Shown here one piece after another: positions 7,377 to 16,006 of a stretch of DNA of 64,000 nucleotides. The position numbers and the translations under genes are program-made. Source of the DNA: Gammaproteobacteria bacterium (lineage in GTDB: Bacteria > Pseudomonadota > Gammaproteobacteria > Steroidobacterales > Steroidobacteraceae); NCBI GenBank assembly GCA_028293765.1, contig JAQGOG010000141.1:62001-126000 (forward strand), in the 5' to 3' direction. The notes beneath the pieces are model-generated. The model searched no databases. It worked only from the letters and a program-made list of their open reading frames with translations, and was not told the DNA's origin. The number at the start of each line of letters is the position of its first letter. Within the stretch, counting starts at the first letter, position 1.

Positions 7377-9020
7377 TCACAATCTGCGCAGGGCGACCGG
7401 CGGCGGCGTGTACTGATAGAGCCAGGTTTCGGACAGGGGCTGTCCATCGGTCGACAGGAACAACCGCAGGTTGACCGGCTCGACACTGTCGTCGGTCAGC
7501 GCAAGATCGAACATCGCGCGGTAGCCCTTGATCGCGTGCAGCGGACGCACCGAGGTGATTTCGACTCGCCCCCGGGATGCGGAAATGACCGGGACGAGGC
7601 GCGCGTTCTCTCCGAGGCCCAGAAGCTCCCCGCCCGCGAAATCCACGACGAAACGCCACGAGAAGTAGGCCCGCTTACGCCCGATGACGCCACCGATACC
7701 GGTCCGTGTTGCGAACACTCTGGCGAGATCGACCGTTACGGGATTTTCGCGGCACCAGTAGAGCCGGTAGGCGTACAGCAACTCCTGCCCGCGCTGCGGC
7801 TTGTCGGCTGGACTCCAGAACGCGACGATGTTATCCGAGGTCTCGTCCTCCGTGGGAATCTCGACCAACATCACAGCGCCCTTCGCCCACGTGCCCTTCG
7901 GCTCAACCCAGACATCCGGCCGTTTCTCATAGAACACACCGTCGTCCTGGTATTGCTCGAAGCGCCGCTCCCGCTGCATCAGGCCGAAGCCGCGGGGATG
8001 CTCATCGGTGTAGGAATTGACGCGCAGGCCGGCGGGGTTCATCAGGGGACGCCAGATCCACTCGCCGGCGCCGTTACTGATCTGCAGACCGTCGGAGTCG
8101 TGGATCTCCGGACGCCAGTCGTTGTCGACGCGCCGGTCATTTTTCCCGACCAGAAACATGCTGGTGCCCGGGGCGATACCGAGGCGCTCGATCTGCTTGC
8201 GCGGATACAGGGCCGCGTCGATATCCATGGTGAGCGGCTCTTTCGCATCGATCACGAACCGGTACGCGCCGGCCACGCTCGCAGAATCGAGGAGACCGTA
8301 GATCGTGAGGAGGCTCGAGTCCTTCGCCGGCCGCTCCAGATAGTAGGCGACGAAGTCTGGGAATTCCTCCGGCGTGGCTGCGCCGCAATCGATGGCGAGC
8401 CCGCGCTGGGACATGCCGTATTGGCGGTCGATGTCGACCGCGCGGAAATAGGAAGCTCCCTGAAAGGCCGCGAAATCGCGCACCCAATCGGTATGGAACA
8501 AGAGGCGGAAGCCCGCGAAGCCCAGCTTGTTCGTGCTCGGAATCTCGTTGCTGCGCAGGCCGCTGTTGCTGTAGTCGAACATGCCCGGGTCGTAGAGGAT
8601 TTCCTGCGCCGAGCCGTTGTCGACGGCATACATCCTGACCGGCTTGCGGATCTTGAAGCCGAGGTGGAAGAAGCGCACCTGGAACCGCAGGCCCTCACCA
8701 GCCCAAAGCGAGCGCTCATCGCGGAAACGGATGGCCTGCCAATGATCCCAATCGAGCCGCGCGATCGGCTCCGGGAGGTGCTCGGACGGCGGTTGATAGG
8801 CCGTCCCGGCGAGCGAACGGGCCATCCCCTTCAGCCGTGCGTAGTCGAACGGCTGGCGCGCGGTGGCTGGGGCCGCCGCGCGGGCGTCAGCGGCTTCACT
8901 GGCGGCCAGCCAGGACAAAGGGGTCGCCGCGGACAAAGCCGCGGCGGTCCCTTGCAGGAACTGGCGGCGATCGGTCAGCGGGGAAGTCGGGTTCTCGGAA
9001 TCGTCTTCTTGGATTGGCAT
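7377..9020 (-). CDS. opgD: periplasmic glucan biosynthesis protein D (Tat-exported)
   Basis: The protein belongs to the MdoG/MdoD (OpgG/OpgD) family, which shapes the backbone of osmoregulated periplasmic glucans. A twin-arginine signal (TDRRQFLQGTAAALSAATPL) favours OpgD over the Sec-exported OpgG. The family's body follows: FDYARLKGMARSLAGTAYQPP, WDHWQAIRFRDERSLWAGEGLRFQVRFFHLGF, YGMSQRGLAIDC, RGFGLMQRERRFEQYQDDGVFYEKRPDVWVEP and a beta-sandwich C terminus. I chose the ATG at 9020; an in-frame GTG at 9062 is possible and neither has a clear ribosome site. No opgH glucosyltransferase is adjacent. A large AsmA-like envelope protein lies just upstream on the same strand. Confidence 0.9.
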   Translation of the reverse strand: MPIQEDDSENPTSPLTDRRQFLQGTAAALSAATPLSWLAASEAADARAAAPATARQPFDYARLKGMARSLAGTAYQPPSEHLPEPIARLDWDHWQAIRFRDERSLWAGEGLRFQVRFFHLGFKIRKPVRMYAVDNGSAQEILYDPGMFDYSNSGLRSNEIPSTNKLGFAGFRLLFHTDWVRDFAAFQGASYFRAVDIDRQYGMSQRGLAIDCGAATPEEFPDFVAYYLERPAKDSSLLTIYGLLDSASVAGAYRFVIDAKEPLTMDIDAALYPRKQIERLGIAPGTSMFLVGKNDRRVDNDWRPEIHDSDGLQISNGAGEWIWRPLMNPAGLRVNSYTDEHPRGFGLMQRERRFEQYQDDGVFYEKRPDVWVEPKGTWAKGAVMLVEIPTEDETSDNIVAFWSPADKPQRGQELLYAYRLYWCRENPVTVDLARVFATRTGIGGVIGRKRAYFSWRFVVDFAGGELLGLGENARLVPVISASRGRVEITSVRPLHAIKGYRAMFDLALTDDSVEPVNLRLFLSTDGQPLSETWLYQYTPPPVALRRL

Positions 9021-9132
9021 GGATAGGTTTTGGGTTTTCCAAAGCGCGGGCCCTGTCTTCACCGCTCAGCAGGCGCCGTTCCCGGCGGCTTGCGACCGGC
9101 CCAATCGTGCAGTATGACATCGTCCGCCGGCG

Positions 9133-12100
9133 CTACTTGAGGCTCATCTCCACCCGGACCTTGTCGCCGGATTCGGTCCTTGGCGGCCCGTTGATGACGA
9201 ACACGCGCGAGCCGTCGATGCCGCCGTCCGCCAGCAGCGCGTCCCGAATCGCTTCCGTGCGCTTTTTGCCGAGCTCCTGGAGCGCCACGTCCGGCACTTC
9301 GATGTGAGCTATCAGCGCCGCCTCGAGCTCCGGGATCGCGGGCTCCACGGGAGGCGCATCCTTCTTGCTTTTTGCGGTCTGGATAGCCAGCGCCAACGGT
9401 GGTAGCGGAGCGTTCTTGCCGAGCTCCGCTTGATACTCCGCGAGCAGCAGGCGGTAATGCTCGAGAGGGTTGCTCAGAGCCGCATCCCTCGCCGCCTCAT
9501 CATCCTGCTTCTTCGGCGGGTGCTCGCTGCGCTCCCGCGCCAGCAGTTTCTGCCGCAGCACCCGCGCCGCGAGCACCGGACGATCGAGCTGCTGTGAAAA
9601 CACGATCGGGAGATCGAGCTGCAGCTGCGGGCGTTCTTGCAGCGCTTTCGTCAGGCCCGTGAGCTTCTGCCTCGCGGCATCGTCGACCTGCGCACTGCCC
9701 GCCGGGAAATCGATGAAGTTCATCTCCTCGCCGCCCCCGAACAGGTGCCCCAACAACGCGAAGGGCGCTGTCGCCACTTTGACCAGCAGGTTGACGACCG
9801 CCTTCCAGAGGATGGACCCGAGCTTGAATTGCGGATCGTCGAGGCTGCCGCTGATCGGCAGCGGCAGGTCGATGACGCCGTTACGGTCCTTGAGCAGCGC
9901 CACTGCCAACCGCAACGGCAATTTGACCGCATCGGGACTGTCCACGCGGTCGCCAAGCTGCAATTGGTCGATCACGAAACGCTGCTCGGCAACGAGCTTG
10001 CGCTGCTCGACCTTGTAGGAGAGATCGACAGACAGCTTGCCCTTGTCGATCTTGTAGCCGGCGAAGTGCCCGGAATACGGAGTCATCGTCGTGAGCTCGA
10101 GGCCCTTGAAGCTCATCTTGATATCCGAATAGACGGACGCGGTCAGTAGGTTCACCTCACCGGCGATGTGCACGGGGGCGTAGCGATCCACCTTGCCGTC
10201 GAGCTGCACCTTCGCGCGCGAGCGCGGGTCGGAGGACAGCCCGTTGATGCTGCCGTTGAGTGTCTGGATACCGACTGCGAAATTCGGCTGAATCCAGAAG
10301 TCGGCATAGTTAGCCGAGCCATCGAGAATCTGGACGCGGCCGATCGAGATCGGCATGACGGACGCGTCCGGTTGGGCGGACCTGGAGCCGGCGCTCGCTG
10401 CAGAGGCTGTCTTCGACTTACGCGAGTGTCGCGCGCTCTTGGCTTCAGTGGCGTTGGCACTGGCGGGCTTCCCCTGTACGCCTTTCGCCTCGGCTTCTTT
10501 GGCCTCGGCACTTTCCGCGTCAGCGCCATTCGCACTGAGTTCCTTGGCGTCGGCACCCTTCGCGTCACCGCCATTGGTACGAGCCACGATCGCATCGGCG
10601 ATCTTGGCGTCGACACCATTCGCATCGCCGAGCGTCAACCCCGGGCCCTTTTCGGCACCCGTGGCGTCCTGTTGCCCCGACGTGCCCTTATGCGGACCGG
10701 CGAGCACTTCGGCAACGTTCACCGTTTGGTTTTTTGCAATGATGACGCGCGCATAAGGCTCACGCGCAACGATGCTGTCGATGCGCAAACTCGCGGGCTG
10801 CGAGCCGTACTGAATTCCCGTCGCGCGCAGATCCTTCCACTTTATGAAGGACTGCTGCAGCTCGTTGTCCACCGTCCGCAGACCGGTGACCTGAGCATCG
10901 CCCTGCAGCGCGACGCTGCCGTCCGCGGGGTGTTGGATGTCGAGCTTGGTACCCAGGCGGCCGCTCTGCAGGGTCATCGCCGTACGCTGTGCGATGAAAG
11001 GCTGAAAAGTGGTGAGATCCAGCTGCGCCAGCTCGATATGGGCGGCAGCCTCTCCCGAGTGCGGCGAGAATTGAGCGGTAGCTTCGAGGGTGCCGGTGCT
11101 GTTGATGGAGGTTTTCGCCGTAATGTCGAGGCGGGCCGCCGGCGTCGTATTGAAGCCGGTGACGTGGACGCTGAGCGGATCGAAAACGAGCGCGACGGCA
11201 GGCGTGACCTCGCGATCCTCCGTGGAGACTTTCAGGCCCTCGACGCTGATCTCGGGCACCGAGACAGTCCAGACGGGCACCGGTCCGGAGGTCGTGATCT
11301 TAGCCGGAGTCGAGTCGGGCTCCTGAGCTGCAGTCGGGGGCGCAGACGCGCCTGCGGTGGTACCCGCTGCCGCCGGTGTTGTCGTCGTGCTTGCCTGCGT
11401 CTGCTCGCCCGCCGCAATCACCGCCGGCGCGCCTGTTGGCGTCGTAAGCTCGAGCAGATTCAGACGCCCTTGCGGACTCAACCAGGAATTCACCTCGCCG
11501 CCGGTGAGGGCCACCTTGCCGACTTCCACCGAGTGCGCAGCGAGGTCGAGCCGCGTTTCCTGAATGTCGAGCCGGGTGAGCGCGATGTAATCCGCCGCAC
11601 CGTGCAGCGGCCGCAACTTCAGATCCGTAACGGCCGCAGCGTGCACATTGACCTTGAGGCCTGCCGTGGCGCCGGCCAGATCAAGGTCATAGTCGCCCTT
11701 CAGGCCGATAATCCCCGCAGGGACCTCAAGCGGCAACGGCTGCTGCAGATAGTTCCAGATCGTGCTCGCCTGGAGGTTCGTGATCGCGAACGCGCCGTGC
11801 GACGCCAAGGGCTCGAGAAGGATGCTGCCATTCCAATCGAGCCGCTCTCCCTCGGGCGATGCGGCGGTGAGCGAGTACTCGTTGCCGGTCCTGGCACGCG
11901 TGCTGAAATGGCGCAGCTCGAAAGCGATCGGCTTGAACTCCGCGCGGAACGGGGTCGGGCGGCTCCGGTCTTCGAACGTGCCGCTACCGGCGACAACTGC
12001 GAGCCGGTCGATGAAGAGCCGCATAGGCTCCTGCGCCTTGCTGGCAGGTTTGGCCGGCGGCGAGCTCGCAAACCCTTTCCCGAGGTCCGCGACATTCAAA

Positions 12101-12462
12101 GTTCCGTCCTTGCGCACCACCGTGCGAAACGACGGCCGCTCGAGGACGATCGCACGGAAGCTCGGACCCAATCTCCAGAGGCTCGCGATCTCGAGGTCGA
12201 CGTGCAGCCGCCCGAAGGCGATCATCGCCTGCCCGTCGGTGTCCGGAAGCGAGAAGTCGGCGACGTCGAGCGTAAACGTAAACGGATTGAAGTGGATGTC
12301 GCCAATGGACAGCGTGCGCCCGTAGTGCGTGCTCACGAAACTGTTCAGGCCCGAGCGCAGGAAATGCGGCACGGCAAGGAATCCGGCCGCCGCATACGCC
12401 GCAACCAGCAGGACGACGATGGCGAGCGCTATGGCGTAGCGTCTGACTCTGCGAGTGAACAT
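9133..12462 (-). CDS. DUF748/AsmA-like envelope protein
   Basis: The protein (about 1109 residues) has one N-terminal membrane anchor (AIALAIVVLLVAAYAAAGFLA) and a long periplasmic body of repeated beta-groove segments typical of DUF748, a relative of AsmA/TamB proteins linked to lipid movement across the envelope. Typical pieces are LNSFVSTHYGRTLSIGDIHFNPFTF, VALTGGEVNSWLSPQGRLNLLEL, ISIGRVQILDGSANYADFWI and KLPLRLAVALLKDRNGVIDLPLPISGSLDDPQF. The C-terminal part (DFPAGSAQVDDAARQKL onward) resembles an OmpA-like domain, as in many DUF748 proteins. I chose ATG at 12462 because AGGGGAGG precedes it; an upstream start would add 11 residues. An Ala/Asp/Glu/Lys-rich insert lies at about residues 600-690 (see findings). 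Confidence 0.88.
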   Translation of the reverse strand: MFTRRVRRYAIALAIVVLLVAAYAAAGFLAVPHFLRSGLNSFVSTHYGRTLSIGDIHFNPFTFTLDVADFSLPDTDGQAMIAFGRLHVDLEIASLWRLGPSFRAIVLERPSFRTVVRKDGTLNVADLGKGFASSPPAKPASKAQEPMRLFIDRLAVVAGSGTFEDRSRPTPFRAEFKPIAFELRHFSTRARTGNEYSLTAASPEGERLDWNGSILLEPLASHGAFAITNLQASTIWNYLQQPLPLEVPAGIIGLKGDYDLDLAGATAGLKVNVHAAAVTDLKLRPLHGAADYIALTRLDIQETRLDLAAHSVEVGKVALTGGEVNSWLSPQGRLNLLELTTPTGAPAVIAAGEQTQASTTTTPAAAGTTAGASAPPTAAQEPDSTPAKITTSGPVPVWTVSVPEISVEGLKVSTEDREVTPAVALVFDPLSVHVTGFNTTPAARLDITAKTSINSTGTLEATAQFSPHSGEAAAHIELAQLDLTTFQPFIAQRTAMTLQSGRLGTKLDIQHPADGSVALQGDAQVTGLRTVDNELQQSFIKWKDLRATGIQYGSQPASLRIDSIVAREPYARVIIAKNQTVNVAEVLAGPHKGTSGQQDATGAEKGPGLTLGDANGVDAKIADAIVARTNGGDAKGADAKELSANGADAESAEAKEAEAKGVQGKPASANATEAKSARHSRKSKTASAASAGSRSAQPDASVMPISIGRVQILDGSANYADFWIQPNFAVGIQTLNGSINGLSSDPRSRAKVQLDGKVDRYAPVHIAGEVNLLTASVYSDIKMSFKGLELTTMTPYSGHFAGYKIDKGKLSVDLSYKVEQRKLVAEQRFVIDQLQLGDRVDSPDAVKLPLRLAVALLKDRNGVIDLPLPISGSLDDPQFKLGSILWKAVVNLLVKVATAPFALLGHLFGGGEEMNFIDFPAGSAQVDDAARQKLTGLTKALQERPQLQLDLPIVFSQQLDRPVLAARVLRQKLLARERSEHPPKKQDDEAARDAALSNPLEHYRLLLAEYQAELGKNAPLPPLALAIQTAKSKKDAPPVEPAIPELEAALIAHIEVPDVALQELGKKRTEAIRDALLADGGIDGSRVFVINGPPRTESGDKVRVEMSLK

Positions 12463-12554
12463 CGGCCTCCCCTTTTGCGAGCAGGCGTCCTTCACGACTC
12501 TCGCCCCAGCCTATCCTAGAGGATTGGGGCTGGCTCGGGCAGTCCTGACGCGCT

Positions 12555-13598
12555 TCAACCTTGTTTCGAAGGGAAGGGCACTGGCGGCGGATTGAGCGCG
12601 GCGAAGGTCCTCTGATGCCAATACGGATAGCTCGGCCGCACCTCGCTGGCCGCATCGAGCTTCGCCATCTGCCCGGCGTCGAGCGCCCAGCCCACCGCAC
12701 CCAGATTCTGCTTCAACTGCTCCTCGTTCCGCGCGCCGACCACGATACTGACGACGCTCGGCCGCTGCAAAACCCACCGCAGCGCGATCTGAGACACGGT
12801 CTTGCCGGTCTGCGCCGCAATCTCGTCGAGAACGTCAATCGTGTCATACAGCTTGTCTGAGCGCGCTCCGGCGAGAAAATCCGCCTGCGCCAGGCGGCTG
12901 CCGGACGGGAGCGGCTGGCCTCGCCGCATCTTCCCGCTGAGCGCGCCACCTGCCAACGCGCTCCAGACGACGGTGCCGACCTTCTGATCCAGCGCGAGCG
13001 GCATGAGCTCCCATTCGAACTCGCGCGATGCGAGGGAGTAGTACACCTGGTGCGCCACGTAACGCGACCAGCCGTAACGCTCGGACACGGACAGCGACTT
13101 CATGAGGTGCCAACCAGAGAAGTTCGAGCACCCGATGTAGCGGATCTTGCCGCTGCGCGTGAGATCGTCGAGCGCGCTCAGCGTCTCTTCAACGGGTGTG
13201 AGCGCATCGAACCCATGCATGTAGTAGACATCGATGTAATCCGTGCCGAGCCGCCGCAGACTCGCCTCGCAGGCGCGCACCAGGGCATGGCGCGACGAAC
13301 CCAGATCGTTCGGTCCGGAGCCCATCGGGAAAGTGGCCTTCGTGGAGACCAGGACCTCGCTGCGGCGTCCGGCGATGGCTGCCCCCAGAACTTCCTCGGA
13401 GCGGCCACTCGAGTACACGTTTGCGGTGTCGAAGAAGTTGACGCCGCTCTCGAGGCAGATATCGACGAGCCGTTTGGCTTCCAACACGTCGGTCGAGCCC
13501 CACGCCTTGAAGAAGTCGCCCACGCCGCCGAACGTCGCTGTGCCGAAGCTCAGCACCGGAACTTTCAACCCCGAACCACCGAGCTGTCTGTATTCCAC
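12555..13598 (-). CDS. aldo/keto reductase
   Basis: This is an NADP-dependent aldo/keto reductase of the YghZ/Tas-like branch. The conserved catalytic set is visible: FFDTANVYSSGRSEEVLG (catalytic Asp and Tyr), LVSTKATFP (Lys), YIDVYYMHGFD (His), RYIGCSNFSGWHL, and a C-terminal cofactor region with VVSIVVGARNEEQLKQNLGA. The start is a GTG with GGAAGGG six bases upstream, giving about 347 residues; an upstream start in the same frame lacks support. The protein is cytoplasmic and probably reduces aldehydes or ketones. It lies between the DUF748 gene and the end of the pqi operon, without an obvious operon link. Confidence 0.93.
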   Translation of the reverse strand: MEYRQLGGSGLKVPVLSFGTATFGGVGDFFKAWGSTDVLEAKRLVDICLESGVNFFDTANVYSSGRSEEVLGAAIAGRRSEVLVSTKATFPMGSGPNDLGSSRHALVRACEASLRRLGTDYIDVYYMHGFDALTPVEETLSALDDLTRSGKIRYIGCSNFSGWHLMKSLSVSERYGWSRYVAHQVYYSLASREFEWELMPLALDQKVGTVVWSALAGGALSGKMRRGQPLPSGSRLAQADFLAGARSDKLYDTIDVLDEIAAQTGKTVSQIALRWVLQRPSVVSIVVGARNEEQLKQNLGAVGWALDAGQMAKLDAASEVRPSYPYWHQRTFAALNPPPVPFPSKQG

Positions 13599-13686
13599 GC
13601 GTTGCCCTTCCGAGAATTTCCTCAATCGTACCGGGGCGGTGGCCGCGCACAATCCCCCAAACGAGACATTTGTCCCGGCGACGTAA

Positions 13687-13713
13687 GCGGCGCCGCTCGG
13701 CGGCGCGCCGCTA
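13687..13713 (-). terminator. GC-rich hairpin at the end of the pqi operon
   Basis: AGCGGCGC and GCGCCGCT are separated by 11 bases, starting three bases past the pqiC stop on the minus strand. The placement fits an operon terminator or 3' end stabiliser. No T-run follows. Confidence 0.5.
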
Positions 13714-13715
13714 CG

Positions 13716-14366
13716 CTACTTGCCCGATGCGTCAGTCGACCGCGTGACGCCGGCGATAATCCGGTCGCTCAACTTTCCGAGGGCAACGCTCATGGTCGCA
13801 GGGAGGCTGTCGGGGCAAGCGCCAGTGGTGGACACATGTACGTCCTCCGTGGTCGCCTGTACAGGCTCGGGATGAGCCGTTGCAGACGCAGGTGCACCCG
13901 CCGTTGCACGCGCAGTTGCACCCGCCTGCTTCGGCGTCCACGCTGCGCGCAGTGTCACGTTGCAATTCGTGTCACCGTAGAACTCACGAATCTCGACGGA
14001 CAACGAATGTTGCCGGCCCGCGGGCGACGTCTCATCCGCGTTTGCTACCGTGCTCGAGGGAAGCCTGCGAGCCAGGTCGTCCGACAGGACGCGGCGGATC
14101 ATCTCATCGAGCGGCGCCGCCCAACGATCCTCCTCCGAGATCTGCAGCCGATTTACATCCATCTGACGCACGAGTTGCGGCCGGTCGATCTCGCCCGGAA
14201 TCGTGACGCGGTAGATGAGCACCGAGCCTGCGCCGGGTTGCGGTGCGGGACCCGCCTCAGGAGCCGTCTCGCTCAGTGTGTAGAAGCGGGTCGGCGGACT
14301 CGAGGAGCACGCGCCGATCAGGGCGAGCCCCGCGATTGCAAACCAACGGAAGGTCCAGCCGCTCAC
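13716..14366 (-). CDS. pqiC: PqiC-type outer membrane lipoprotein
   Basis: The 216-residue protein has a lipoprotein signal with lipobox ALIGAC near residue 20, followed by SSSPPTRFYTLSE, the opening of the PqiC/YmbA (DUF330, ABC-type transport auxiliary) family. LQISEEDRWAAPLDEMIRRVLSDDLARRL is another family hallmark. PqiC docks PqiB tunnels to the outer membrane in the Pqi lipid-transport system. A run of Ala/Thr/Cys-poor linker residues at about 145-165 is unusual and contains an AT/AS repeat. The ATG overlaps the pqiB stop by four bases, so it is translationally coupled. It is last in the operon. Confidence 0.93.
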   Translation of the reverse strand: MSGWTFRWFAIAGLALIGACSSSPPTRFYTLSETAPEAGPAPQPGAGSVLIYRVTIPGEIDRPQLVRQMDVNRLQISEEDRWAAPLDEMIRRVLSDDLARRLPSSTVANADETSPAGRQHSLSVEIREFYGDTNCNVTLRAAWTPKQAGATARATAGAPASATAHPEPVQATTEDVHVSTTGACPDSLPATMSVALGKLSDRIIAGVTRSTDASGK

Positions 14367-16006
14367 TGTTTGACTCCTTGGCGTCCGCGAAGCAGGGACT
14401 CGGGATGGCGATCCAGGTAATCGGCAAGCACCCGCACGGAGCGGGCGGCATCGGTCAGCTCGCGCATCAGCTTCGGCAGATCCGTGTCCGCCGGAGTATT
14501 GGAGCTGCCTCCCATCATTGCCTGCACCGCCGTCAATGTGCCCGTGGCCGCATCCGCAGTATCGCGCAGACTCTTGACGAGAGACTTGATGTCGGGCTCC
14601 ACTTCGCCCGTGATCTTATCGAGATGCGTCAGCGTCGCATCGAGCGATTGCAGCGCATGCCCGAGTTGCGGACCGGAAGTCGCCCGATCGAGGTTCTTCA
14701 GAACGCCGCGCAGGCTTTGCAGGATCTCGGCCAGATCGCCGGAAGCAACGGTTGGAAATTCCGCATCCTTGCCAACATGCTCGATGTGCGCGGCGGGGGC
14801 ATTCGGCGCCATGTCGAGTGTGATGAGCTTCTGCCCGGTCAGGAAGCTGAGTGCAGCGACCTGCGCCCGCAGCCCCTGCGCCACCAGCTTCTCGAGCCAC
14901 TCGCTCGCGACGGCACGCGCATCGGCGCCCGCCGGCCGTGGCATATCGAGTATCTGGACTTGCTCTGGATCCACGGAGAACCGCACGCGCGTGACGAGCG
15001 TGTGGCGCCGCTCATCGTATTTCAGGTGCGCCTCCTTCACCTCCCCTACCTCGTTGCCCTGCAGCTCAACCGCCGTTCCGGCTTCAACTCCGCGCAGGTT
15101 GCCTGGGAAATCCGCGACATAGGCCAGCTCCGGACCGTGCGGTGTACTCTTGGCACGTCGTTTGTTGTCATAGAGTTGGAAGGTGGCCCCCGCGGGGCTC
15201 GGTGGGCCTGCCAGGGCGGCATTCGGAGTCTCGAATTCGATGCCGCCGGAGAGCAACTGCTGCCAGGAGTTGGCTCTTACGCGTACGCCCTGAGCTCCGA
15301 CGGACACGTCGACCCCACCCGCGTTCCAAAAACGCGTCTCGGGGTGCACGAGATTCTCATGGGGCGAGCGGATGAAGGCCGTCACCGTCACATGATTCCC
15401 ATCCCGTTCGAGGGTGTAGTCCACCACCTCTCCGATCGACACACCGTGGTAAGAGATCGGTGAGCCGCGCGTGAGCGAGCCCAGATCGGGTGCTCGCAGC
15501 GCGTAGGAGCGCCCCGGAGTATCCGGCGGCAGAATCGGGGGCTCGTCGAGAGCGATGAAGTGTCGCCGTGGCTGGCCATGTTTGCCGGGATACATCTCGA
15601 TGTAAGAACCCGACACGATGGTGGACAGTCCGGAGATGCCGCCAACACCCACGCGCGGGGCAACGATGTAAAAGCGCGCTTCATCGTTCAAGTAGGGTGT
15701 GGCCAGGCGCGTCATGCGCGCATGGACGATCACCCGCGACATGTCGGGAGTCAGTTCCATGGATTCGACGGTGCCGACGTCGGCGTTGCGATGCTGAACC
15801 TTCGTCTGGCCCGCCTGCAGCCCCTCCGCGACCTTGAAAGCGATCGTGATTTCCGGGCCCCGATCGGCAAGGGATCGCCATGCGAGCCAGATCACGATGC
15901 CCGCCGCGGAGATGGGAACGACCCACACCCATGCAAACCACCGGCGGGGTCGCACCCGTGCCTCGACTTCCTTCGGGTCGTCCGTTCTTTCAGGCGTTTC
16001 GGTCAT
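14363..16006 (-). CDS. pqiB: PqiB, MCE-domain intermembrane transport protein
   Basis: PqiB has one N-terminal membrane helix (WFAWVWVVPISAAGIVIWLAW) and three MlaD/MCE domains; the repeats open with segments such as ITIAFKVAEGLQAGQTKVQHRNADVGTVE, GSPISYHGVSIGEVVDY and GVEAGTAVELQGNEVGEVKEA. A C-terminal helical region, about residues 420-530, should form the coiled tube that spans the periplasm. Family length is about 545 residues; this copy has 547 from the ATG at 16006, which has GGGGAGAAGG before it. It overlaps the end of pqiA by 17 bases and the start of pqiC by four. Confidence 0.95.
   Translation of the reverse strand: MTETPERTDDPKEVEARVRPRRWFAWVWVVPISAAGIVIWLAWRSLADRGPEITIAFKVAEGLQAGQTKVQHRNADVGTVESMELTPDMSRVIVHARMTRLATPYLNDEARFYIVAPRVGVGGISGLSTIVSGSYIEMYPGKHGQPRRHFIALDEPPILPPDTPGRSYALRAPDLGSLTRGSPISYHGVSIGEVVDYTLERDGNHVTVTAFIRSPHENLVHPETRFWNAGGVDVSVGAQGVRVRANSWQQLLSGGIEFETPNAALAGPPSPAGATFQLYDNKRRAKSTPHGPELAYVADFPGNLRGVEAGTAVELQGNEVGEVKEAHLKYDERRHTLVTRVRFSVDPEQVQILDMPRPAGADARAVASEWLEKLVAQGLRAQVAALSFLTGQKLITLDMAPNAPAAHIEHVGKDAEFPTVASGDLAEILQSLRGVLKNLDRATSGPQLGHALQSLDATLTHLDKITGEVEPDIKSLVKSLRDTADAATGTLTAVQAMMGGSSNTPADTDLPKLMRELTDAARSVRVLADYLDRHPESLLRGRQGVKQ

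Noticed and set aside
10168-12519. 783-codon plus-strand open frame opposite the DUF748 gene
   Set aside because: Antisense shadow; the minus-strand protein has a membrane anchor and family motifs, while this translation is highly basic and repetitive.
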